Assembly: GCF_026626705.1 (NCBI RefSeq)
Contig: NZ_JAPNKC010000001.1
Span: forward strand, 8,760,001-8,824,000
Length of the DNA stretch: 64,000 nt
Source: Pyxidicoccus sp. MSG2
GTDB lineage: Bacteria > Myxococcota > Myxococcia > Myxococcales > Myxococcaceae
Reading direction: 5' to 3'
Within the stretch, counting starts at the first letter, position 1, and each line of letters begins with the position of its first letter. The position numbers and the translations under genes were made by a program. Positions 51,614 to 58,702 of this stretch are shown here, one piece after another. Below the pieces are notes generated by a model that was not told the origin of the DNA, did not search any database, and was given only the letters and a program-made list of their open reading frames with translations.

Positions 51614-53452
51614 TCAGCCTCCCGGATTCTTCTGTTGCAGCTGCTTCGCCGCTTCGTAGTCGCCAAGCGTCTTGAGAACGCCAGCGCGCATCTTGTGGTT
51701 CTCTGGAGCCAGCTCGAGGAACCGGCGGTAGTGGGTCGCACCCGTCTCGATGTGGCCCAGACGGGCTTCCACGATGCCGAGGAGCAGGTGGCAGTCGGCG
51801 TTGGTGGGCGCGAGCTGGGCGCACTCCTTGGCGAGTCGCAGGGCTTCCCGGTACTTCGCCTCCTGCTGCAACTTCAGCAGGGCGCGGATGTCGACGATGA
51901 GCTTGTCCACCGAGGGCGCGGACTCCGGCTTCACGACTTCGGGCTCGGGGACGGTGTTGGTGGGCGTGGCTGCGGGCGGAGTCGCCGCAGCCGCGGCCGC
52001 GGCGGCCTCCTTCTTGCGGGCGTCGCCCAATTGCTCCAGCAGCTTCTCATGCTCGGTCGCGAAGAGCTGGGTGCCGGAGCTCTCGGTCAGCGCCGTCTCG
52101 GCCTCGGCGAGCTTGCCGCCCGCCAGCGCGGTGCGGGCGGTGGCCAGGCGCTGCTCCATCAGCTGCTCCGCGCGGGCCAGGTCCAGCAGCTCCTCCGCCT
52201 TGGCAGGCCGCCGGCCCTGCGCGTCCTTGGCGTTGGAGAGGTAGTCCTCGGCCTTCTCGAACTCGTGGGCGTCGATGAACTTCTGGGCCTGGGACAGCCG
52301 CTCCTCGAGCGAGGGCCCCGTCGGCTCGGGAGGCGTCTCGGGAGGCGTCTCCGGGGGCTTCGCGGCGGTGTCCGGCTCGGTGCCGGGAGTCGGTCGCTCC
52401 GCCGTGGGCGGCTCCGGGTCCGTCCCCTGCTTCGACATGGGCGGCACGGGGGGGCCCGAGGGCTGCGAGCGCATGAAGTAGACGCCCGCGGCCGTGACGC
52501 CCAGCAGCACGGCGACGAGCCCCGCCACCAGCGGCAGCTTCGAGCGCGAGCCGCCCGCGCCGGAGGGCAGGTCGTCCGCGGCGTCGCCGGAGTTGAGGAA
52601 GCGCAGCTTCACGTGCCCCAGCTCGATGATGTCGCCGGAGCCGAGCGTGGCCTGGGCGTAGCTCTCGCCATTGACCGTCAGCCCGTTGGCGGACTGCATG
52701 TCGATGACGCGCCACTCACCGCCGTCTTCGCGCACCAGCTTGGCGTGCGTGCGCGACAGCGAGCGATGATCCAGGGTGATGTCGTTGTCGTCGGTACGTC
52801 CGATGCGCAGCTCGGTGCGGATGCAGGCGAACTCCTGCCCCTTGAGCTCATCCGGGGTCAGCACCAGCAGGCGCGGCGCGTCCTCGGCGGCCACGTCCAT
52901 CACCTTGCGGGGGCGGTCCGCCTCCACCTGATCCAACCGGATGATGGAGGTGGAGTGCCGGCGCGCCTCGGCGGAGGAGGGCGGGGTGTGGTCGTGCTCG
53001 TCCCCGTCCGTGTCGTCCTCGGCGCCGGGCGAGGCGGAGGCGTCGTCTTCCTCCTCTGGCTCGTCCTGCTCCTGCGCGCCCATGGGTTCGAGCGCGGGCT
53101 CCGTCTTGCGGAGCGCGGAAGGCACCTTGGTCGTGATGGGGCCTGACGCACTGGCAGCGCCTTCGGCGGTCTGCAGGGCCAGGTCGTAGTCGCCGATCTG
53201 GATCAGGTCGCCCTCTTTCAGGGGCGACTGACCCGCGATCCGCTCTCCGTTGATCCGGGTGCCGTTATAGCTCCCCAGGTCTTCCACCACGACGTGGCCA
53301 TTCAGTCGTACCAATCGTGCGTGACGACGGGACACATTGCGTTCCGTCAGGCGGATGGTGTTTCCCTCCTGACGGCCAATGGTGATCTCGTCACGCACGA
53401 AGGGAACAACGGTCTTGCGCCCTTCGTCGTCTTCGATGATGAGCTTCAGCAC
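51614..53452 (-). CDS. Double-FHA, single-pass membrane protein with TPR-like repeats
   Basis: A 612-residue protein. FHA domain 1 (about 15-95) has IGRQEGNTIRL, RNVSRRHARL and DLGSYNGTRING; FHA domain 2 (about 200-290) has IGRTDDNDITL, SLSRTHAKLV and MQSANGLTVNG. Both keep the Arg, Ser-His and Asn residues that bind phosphothreonine. A Ser/Asp-rich linker joins them. One membrane helix follows (about 308-330, LVAGLVAVLLGVTAAGVYFM), then a Pro/Glu-rich stretch and helical TPR-like repeats (about 400-610). The FHA domains should face the cytoplasm, where Hanks kinases could phosphorylate partners. It diverges from the rhomboid gene, and the two start codons are only 50 bp apart, so they probably share a control region. 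Confidence 0.9.
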   Translation of the reverse strand: MLKLIIEDDEGRKTVVPFVRDEITIGRQEGNTIRLTERNVSRRHARLVRLNGHVVVEDLGSYNGTRINGERIAGQSPLKEGDLIQIGDYDLALQTAEGAASASGPITTKVPSALRKTEPALEPMGAQEQDEPEEEDDASASPGAEDDTDGDEHDHTPPSSAEARRHSTSIIRLDQVEADRPRKVMDVAAEDAPRLLVLTPDELKGQEFACIRTELRIGRTDDNDITLDHRSLSRTHAKLVREDGGEWRVIDMQSANGLTVNGESYAQATLGSGDIIELGHVKLRFLNSGDAADDLPSGAGGSRSKLPLVAGLVAVLLGVTAAGVYFMRSQPSGPPVPPMSKQGTDPEPPTAERPTPGTEPDTAAKPPETPPETPPEPTGPSLEERLSQAQKFIDAHEFEKAEDYLSNAKDAQGRRPAKAEELLDLARAEQLMEQRLATARTALAGGKLAEAETALTESSGTQLFATEHEKLLEQLGDARKKEAAAAAAAATPPAATPTNTVPEPEVVKPESAPSVDKLIVDIRALLKLQQEAKYREALRLAKECAQLAPTNADCHLLLGIVEARLGHIETGATHYRRFLELAPENHKMRAGVLKTLGDYEAAKQLQQKNPGG

Positions 53453-53503
53453 GGGTCCGATCCGCGTACAGTCATAGCAGAACGGGCTTTACCTGCACAA
53501 GCC

Positions 53504-55102
53504 ATGTATCCCCCTCAAAAGACAGGGCTTTCTCCCCAAGAGGAGGGGCAACCGGGCCTGTTGTCCATCGGTCAGTCGGCCGTGACGGGGTGGCCCTGGG
53601 TCACATTGGCCCTCGCGGTGGTGCTGGGGGGGGTGCACGCGCTGCTGGCGCTCGCCGGGCCGGTGGACGTGGACGCCCTGGTGCGGTGGGGAGCCAAGGC
53701 GGGGCCGCTGGTGGTGGAGGCAGGTCAGCCGTGGCGGCTGGTGACAGCCAACTTCCTGCACCGGGACTGGCCGCACCTGGGTCTCAACCTGCTGGTGCTG
53801 GTGGCGGCCGGTGTGGCGCTGGAGCGGGTGTGCCGGCGCCGTGACTACGCCGCCCTGCTGGTGGCCGCGGGGCTGATCACCATGGCGGGCTCGCTGGGGT
53901 GGTCGGGTGCGGTGAGCGTGGGGGCCTCCGGGCTCGTCTACGCGTGCGTGGGCGCGCTGCTGGTGCTGAGCCGGCGCTACCGGGGGCGGCTCGCGAAATC
54001 GCGGTGGATGTCCGGGGAGAGCGCGCTGCCCACGGTGCTGGTCTTCCTCTGGATGGGCTGGACGTCGGTGGGCGTGGACAACGCCGGTCACCTGGGCGGG
54101 CTGCTCACCGGGCTGCTCGTGGGCGCCTTCCTGGAGCCCCGGGGGCTCAGCAGGGGGCACGCCCGGCCGGTGGGGCTCGTCGTGGTGGCGGGCGTGGTGG
54201 CGGCGCTGGTGGTGGGGGAGCGCTCTGGTTGGCGGCTGGAGCGCGACGACACCTTCGGCGTGTCGGTGCTGCTGCCAGAGGGCTGGCGTGGCGAGGAGGA
54301 CGGGCAGGGGAGACGCTCCTTCTCCAATGGGCTTCCGGGCCTGGGGCGGGCCACCTTCTCCGCGGAGGTCATCGAGGTCGGCGAGCCTGGGGACGGCGCG
54401 GTGCAGGCGCGGCACTTCCAGGAGGAGACGCTGGTGCCCGGCGTGCCGGGGCCCGAGGGGCGGACGCTGAAGGTGGCGGGGCCCGTGCCGACACGGGTGG
54501 GCGGCAGGGACGCGCGGAGGGTGTGCGCGGAGCTGGAGGGGCCGGGCGGGGGCACGTACCTCCTGGCCTTCTTCGTTCCGCGCGGCGAGTGGGTGTACCG
54601 GCTCGTCTTCACCTGGCCCGCGGCGTACCCGGCCTATGAGGCGGTGGTGGACCGGATGGTGGCGGAGCTGCGCTTCGGCGAGCCCGCGCTGCTGCGCGAG
54701 GCCCGGGCCCGGGCTCTGCTGGTGCCGGGAGCGCCGGGGCCGCTGCGAGTGCTGGGAGGCGAGCTGCGCCGCTGGGGACAGGCCGAGGCCGCCGTGGCGC
54801 CGCTGGCGGACGCGGTTCGCCTGGCGCCCTCGCACGTGGAGACGCGGGTGGAGCTGGCGCGGGCGCTCTTCGAGACGGGACGGGTGGATGAGGGCTGCCA
54901 CGCCGCCGCGGAGGCGCGGGTGTATGGGCCCTCGGACACGGGGGTGCTGGAGGCCGGCGTGCGCTGCGAACTGGCGCGCGGCGACGTGGCGCGCGCGCTG
55001 GAGCGACTGGAGGAAGCGCGTCGACTGGACCCGAGGGACGCGCGGCTGCGCGCCGCGGAGGTGTCGCTGCGGGCCGTGCTGGAAGCTCCGGCCCGTCCGT
55101 GA
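53504..55102 (+). CDS. Rhomboid intramembrane protease fused to beta and TPR domains
   Basis: A 532-residue protein. The rhomboid core (about 20-240) has the conserved HRDWPHLGLNLLVL, the catalytic Ser142 in VGASGLVYA and the His196 in AGHLGGLLTG, so it should be active. After a seventh hydrophobic helix comes a soluble part (about 245-400: RDDTFGVSVLLPEGWRGEE, RVGGRDARRV), then TPR-like helices (about 410-520: WGQAEAAVAPLADAVRLAPS, ALERLEEARRLDPRDARL). The C-terminal fusion could bind substrate. ATG 53504 is preferred over a longer upstream frame that runs through the divergent FHA gene. It converges on the RNA ligase gene with a strong hairpin between. Confidence 0.88.
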   Translation: MYPPQKTGLSPQEEGQPGLLSIGQSAVTGWPWVTLALAVVLGGVHALLALAGPVDVDALVRWGAKAGPLVVEAGQPWRLVTANFLHRDWPHLGLNLLVLVAAGVALERVCRRRDYAALLVAAGLITMAGSLGWSGAVSVGASGLVYACVGALLVLSRRYRGRLAKSRWMSGESALPTVLVFLWMGWTSVGVDNAGHLGGLLTGLLVGAFLEPRGLSRGHARPVGLVVVAGVVAALVVGERSGWRLERDDTFGVSVLLPEGWRGEEDGQGRRSFSNGLPGLGRATFSAEVIEVGEPGDGAVQARHFQEETLVPGVPGPEGRTLKVAGPVPTRVGGRDARRVCAELEGPGGGTYLLAFFVPRGEWVYRLVFTWPAAYPAYEAVVDRMVAELRFGEPALLREARARALLVPGAPGPLRVLGGELRRWGQAEAAVAPLADAVRLAPSHVETRVELARALFETGRVDEGCHAAAEARVYGPSDTGVLEAGVRCELARGDVARALERLEEARRLDPRDARLRAAEVSLRAVLEAPARP

Positions 55103-55108
55103 AGAAGA

Positions 55109-55137
55109 CCGGGCGCTCCGTGCAGTGGAGCGCCCGG
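55109..55137. terminator. Perfect hairpin between convergent genes
   Basis: An 11-bp perfect stem, CCGGGCGCTCC with GGAGCGCCCGG, and a 7-base loop, 6 bp after the rhomboid stop and 10 bp before the end of the RNA ligase gene. There is no T-run on either strand, but placement suggests a bidirectional terminator. Confidence 0.65.
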
Positions 55138-55147
55138 CCGGGGGCCG

Positions 55148-56149
55148 TCAGTCCTCGTCCTTGAGCAGGAAGTCGTTGTTGATGATCTTGAACGACAGCC
55201 TGCCGCCGCCCAGCGTGGGGGAGGGCCGCTCGACGAGGGGCCTCACCACGATGCCCTCCTTGCGGTTCTTCGTGCCCGGGTAGAAGCCCTGGGCGAGCTT
55301 CAGGTAGTGCTCCAGGTCATGCTCGAACGTCCGCGCCGCCTCGCCGGTGATGACGTGCTCCACCGGCACGGTGCGCAGCCCGTGCTCCGCGCAGAAGGCG
55401 ATGAACTCCGCGTGGCCCAGGAAGCGGCCCGTCCGCGTGTCGTGGACGCTGAAGATGAACAGCTCCGCCTCCGTGAGGCCCAGGCGGTTCTTCTGGATGC
55501 CGGGGCCGCACAGCTCTCCCTGCACCGCGAAGCCCGGGGGCAGTACGGTGTCGAGCGCGTACTTCGCGGCCACCGTCCACACCGGGTTCGCCCCGCGCCG
55601 CAGCGCCCAGTTGCGCGAGCACGCCACCAGCTCGCCCTCCAGCGGACGGAAGAACGTCGCCGACGAGCCGTCCAGCTTCGTCGTCACGAAGAAGTCGTGG
55701 CCGCGCAGCTCGTCCAGGACGCCCAGCGCGGACTGGAGGCGGATTTCATCCGTCCTCGGCACCTGGCCCGGGAAGGGCCCGGCGACCTCTCGGGTGTCGG
55801 GCAGCGCCGGCTCGAACTTCACGACGCCGAGCGCGTCGCGCACGTCCGTCCCCTGCGCCGGTGCCTCGCCGGAGAGGATGGACGTGGGCAGCGCGAGCCC
55901 CTGCGACAGCACGCCCCTCAGGCGCGCCGTCTTCACCCGGAAGCCCCTCGGCCGCAGGAACTCCGCCCACGGCTGGCCCTCCGGCAACAGGCTGTCGATT
56001 TCGAAGAAGACGCACGCGTCACCCGGGGCGAACTCGCCCTTCCTCACCACCACGTCCCAGCCCATCACCCGCGCCTTCAGGATGTTGTCGGCTCCGGGAA
56101 TGGGCTCCAGGTGGTCGATGCACTGAATCGAGACGAGCTTTCTCTCCAT
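55148..56149 (-). CDS. ATP-dependent RNA ligase, Rnl5 (DraRnl) type
   Basis: A 333-residue nucleotidyltransferase-superfamily ligase. An N-terminal OB-like domain (about 1-110: VVVRKGEFAPGDACVFFEID) comes first, as in Deinococcus RNA ligase DraRnl (about 340 residues), followed by the adenylation domain: motif I TTKLDGSSATFF with the Lys158 that forms the AMP adduct, motif III-like LFIFSVHD, motif IV KEGIVVRP and motif V LSFKIIN. DraRnl seals nicks with a 3'-OH RNA end on a duplex, so a role in RNA or RNA/DNA repair is likely. ATG 56149 follows GGAGGG. It is not next to other repair genes. Confidence 0.9.
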   Translation of the reverse strand: MERKLVSIQCIDHLEPIPGADNILKARVMGWDVVVRKGEFAPGDACVFFEIDSLLPEGQPWAEFLRPRGFRVKTARLRGVLSQGLALPTSILSGEAPAQGTDVRDALGVVKFEPALPDTREVAGPFPGQVPRTDEIRLQSALGVLDELRGHDFFVTTKLDGSSATFFRPLEGELVACSRNWALRRGANPVWTVAAKYALDTVLPPGFAVQGELCGPGIQKNRLGLTEAELFIFSVHDTRTGRFLGHAEFIAFCAEHGLRTVPVEHVITGEAARTFEHDLEHYLKLAQGFYPGTKNRKEGIVVRPLVERPSPTLGGGRLSFKIINNDFLLKDED

Positions 56150-56272
56150 GTCGCCCTCCTTCCCGCCGGCGGAAAGCGCCGGGGCTCCCAGGGGACGGGA
56201 GGCGCCACCCGGACTGACAGCACTCTACGCGACGGCCAGGGCCGCCTTCGACGGCACCCGTCTGGCAACACG

Positions 56273-57154
56273 TCACCACCGTGCGCTGAAGGCACGCACC
56301 GCGAGCCCCACGCCCGCCGTCCACTCGCTTCCCCTCGCGAGCCCCGCATCCCGATGCACGTACGCGCCGGACACCTGCAGCACCACCGGCTGGTCTTGCA
56401 CAGCGAACAGCACCCGCTCCAGGTCCGCCCCGGCCCGCGCGCGGAAGTACGTGCCGCCCTCGAAGCCCAGGCTCCAGCCCGCCAGCCCGGAGGCGTGCAT
56501 CGCCCACAGCCCGTCGGCGGACTCGAGTCCCGTGTCGAGCATCAACGTGGTGAAGGGCGACACCGTGTGCTCGTTGCCGTCGCGCGAATGCCGCAGCGTG
56601 TGGCTCGCCGCCGGCCCCACGCCGAGCCACACGCGCCCCGTCTCCGCGCGCACCGGGTCCACCAGCAGGCCCACGCGCGCCGTCTCCAGCGTCCAGCCCG
56701 GGCCCTCCCAGACGCGCCGCTCCAGGTGTCCCAGGCGCGGCGCCAGCGTCACGTCGAAGGGGAAGGGGATGCGCACCGGGCGCGCGGTGGGAAGGAGGAT
56801 GAAGCCCTCCTCCAGGTGGCGGCGCAGGGTGCCGTCATAGGCCGTGGCGGTGAGCCCGCGCTGCTCACCTCCCCAGGCCTCGACGCCCAGGAGCCGGTGG
56901 CTGTTGAACCAGGGCGTGCCCTTGCTGCGACTGGTGCGCCCCGTGCGGATGAGCACGCCGGCCCGCAGCGATTGCGCCCCCTCGCCGTCCCGCACGCGCA
57001 GGCCCGTGCCCAGCAGCAATCCGTCTCCCGGGTCGAAGCAGATGGGGAACTGCTCGCCGCTTGCGTCCGTGTGGAGGCAGGCCTCGGCCTCCGAATCCGG
57101 GGATGCCTCCGTGGCCGTGGAGGCGAGCAGCAAGACCAGTCCGAGCGCGAGCAC
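56273..57154 (-). CDS. Exported, probable outer-membrane beta-barrel protein
   Basis: A 293-residue protein with a signal peptide (LALGLVLLLASTATEA) and a beta-rich body of alternating hydrophobic strands. It ends AVRAFSARW, with the aromatic C-terminal residue typical of outer-membrane barrels. Its last strands (AVQDQPVVLQVSGAYVHRD) resemble those of the neighbouring 422-residue protein (AVNDQPLSLVVDGRGAWRED). No named family is recognised. The gene starts 4 bp after the stop of that neighbour, so they form an operon. Confidence 0.7.
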   Translation of the reverse strand: MLALGLVLLLASTATEASPDSEAEACLHTDASGEQFPICFDPGDGLLLGTGLRVRDGEGAQSLRAGVLIRTGRTSRSKGTPWFNSHRLLGVEAWGGEQRGLTATAYDGTLRRHLEEGFILLPTARPVRIPFPFDVTLAPRLGHLERRVWEGPGWTLETARVGLLVDPVRAETGRVWLGVGPAASHTLRHSRDGNEHTVSPFTTLMLDTGLESADGLWAMHASGLAGWSLGFEGGTYFRARAGADLERVLFAVQDQPVVLQVSGAYVHRDAGLARGSEWTAGVGLAVRAFSARW

Positions 57155-57158
57155 GCGA

Positions 57159-58427
57159 CTACTCCCTCGCGGCCGTGGCCATGGGCGCCGAGCGGCGGGC
57201 CGGTGCCCACAGCGAGAAGCGCAGCCCCGCGGAGCCGGACCACTCCCACCGTGCCGGGACGTCCTTCAGGTCCTCGCGCCACGCGCCGCGCCCGTCCACC
57301 ACCAGGCTCAGCGGCTGGTCGTTGACGGCCAGGAGGATGAACTCGTAGCCGGCCTTCACGCTCAGCCGCTCCGGCCTCAGCGGGCGTCCCTCCACCTCGC
57401 GGGCCAGCAGCACCTTCTCCGCCTCCACGCCCAGGCGCAGGTGGTGGAAGCCGTCCCGGTCCAACGTCAAATCCCCCTCCAGCGCCGCGCCCGGCACCAG
57501 CGTGGTGAAGCCGTTCTTGTAGTCGCGCTCCACGGACGGGCCGGCGCGCACGCGCACGTAGGACACCATGTCCCTCGAGTGCCACAGGTCCAGCGTCGCG
57601 TGCACGGCGCCCCAGGTGAGGAAGCCCGCCTCGGTGTCCTCGCGCTCCAGCTCCTCCACGTGCAGCAGCTCCACCCACAGGCCCAGGTTGATGTGGATGT
57701 CGTGCCGCCTCGGCTCGCCGAAGAAGGTCGTCACGCGGAAGAGCGGCTCGGCGCGCTCGACGCTGAAGTCGTAGCGCAGCACCGTCGTCTCGAAGGACGG
57801 CTCGCCCAGGAACAGCTCCGTCTCCAGGAAGCGCAGCCGGTGCAGGCGCCTGCCCTCGCCAGGAATTTCCACGGAGATGCCGAAGTCCGCGCGCATGCGG
57901 CCCTCCATCTCACCGTCGCGCCACAGGGGTGCCCAGGCGCCGCCCAGCCACAGGCGCCGGTTCAGGTCGAAGTTGAACTGCATCACCCGGCCGCGCTCGT
58001 CGCGGTACCAGCCGGGGGGCGCGTCGGCGACGGCGGGCTCCAGCCGGTACGTCTTCAACTGGAGCGCGTCCGAGACGTAGGTCTCATCGGTGCACAGGCT
58101 CACCCGCTCCAGCGGGCGCTCCGTCTCCATGCCGTCGGCGTCCAGCTCGTACATCGGCGCCACGAGGCACCGCTTCGTCGCGTCGTCACACTGCGCCCGC
58201 CACCTTCCGGAGGGCACCGCCTTCGTCGGCGGAAGCGTCAGGCACACGGCACCGGCGTTCGGGTCCTGCATGGGCAGGGGCGAGGCGGGGGGCTGGATGA
58301 CGGGAGGGCTGGCTGGCTTCTCACCCAGGTGGGACAGGAGGTCCCGCGGCTGGGCCTCGGCGTCCTCCCCGCCTCCTGCCTGTGCGAGCAGGAGGGCACA
58401 TCCCAGGGCCACGGTGGGTACGAGCAT
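57159..58427 (-). CDS. Exported, probable outer-membrane protein, paired with next gene
   Basis: A 422-residue protein with a signal peptide (LVPTVALGCALLLAQAGG), a Pro-rich linker (about 35-60), a stretch with paired Cys, and from about residue 120 a beta-rich region (LWLGGAWAPLWRDGEMEGR) likely to form a barrel. Its C-terminal 70 residues resemble the end of the next protein, suggesting that the two arose by duplication. ATG 58427 follows AGGAGAC. I recognise no family. The pair is likely transcribed leftward from the 275-bp gap shared with the GT39 gene. Confidence 0.7.
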   Translation of the reverse strand: MLVPTVALGCALLLAQAGGGEDAEAQPRDLLSHLGEKPASPPVIQPPASPLPMQDPNAGAVCLTLPPTKAVPSGRWRAQCDDATKRCLVAPMYELDADGMETERPLERVSLCTDETYVSDALQLKTYRLEPAVADAPPGWYRDERGRVMQFNFDLNRRLWLGGAWAPLWRDGEMEGRMRADFGISVEIPGEGRRLHRLRFLETELFLGEPSFETTVLRYDFSVERAEPLFRVTTFFGEPRRHDIHINLGLWVELLHVEELEREDTEAGFLTWGAVHATLDLWHSRDMVSYVRVRAGPSVERDYKNGFTTLVPGAALEGDLTLDRDGFHHLRLGVEAEKVLLAREVEGRPLRPERLSVKAGYEFILLAVNDQPLSLVVDGRGAWREDLKDVPARWEWSGSAGLRFSLWAPARRSAPMATAARE

Positions 58428-58552
58428 GAAGTCTCCTCGAAGGTGGCGGCCCGGGGCAGAAGAAAGTCGGGAAGGGCCGGTGTCGGCAACCGTTACAAAG
58501 CCCGTGCCCCCGGTCGGTCAGCGGGCTTTCGCGGGGTTGGACTCCCCACTCC

Positions 58553-58588
58553 GTGCAGGCTCCTGCACAATGGCGCGTCCCCCTGCAC
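58553..58588 (+). promoter_or_regulatory. Inverted repeat plus third half-site upstream of GT39 gene
   Basis: A perfect inverted repeat GTGCAG-GCTC-CTGCAC (58553-58568) and a further CTGCAC at 58583, 20 bp (two helical turns) from the right-hand half-site. They lie 25-60 bp upstream of the -35 element of the promoter at 58613. The arrangement suits a dimeric regulator with a third half-site; the regulator is unknown. Confidence 0.5.
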
Positions 58589-58612
58589 ACCCCGGTGCCT
58601 CCGTGGCCGTGG

Positions 58613-58641
58613 TCGACCGGAGGGGGCGGCGGGGATATAAG
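58613..58641 (+). promoter_or_regulatory. Sigma-70-type promoter of the GT39-ABC operon
   Basis: TCGACC (58613-58618), an ideal 17-base spacer and TATAAG (58636-58641, five of six consensus positions), which is rare in this GC-rich sequence. Transcription would start near 58648, 55 bp before the GTG at 58703. It is the best -35/-10 pair in the window. Confidence 0.65.
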
Positions 58642-58702
58642 GCCGCGGCCCGTGCCCCGTGCGCGGGCCATCCGCCCGAAACGACTCAAGGAGCTTCTGC
58701 CC

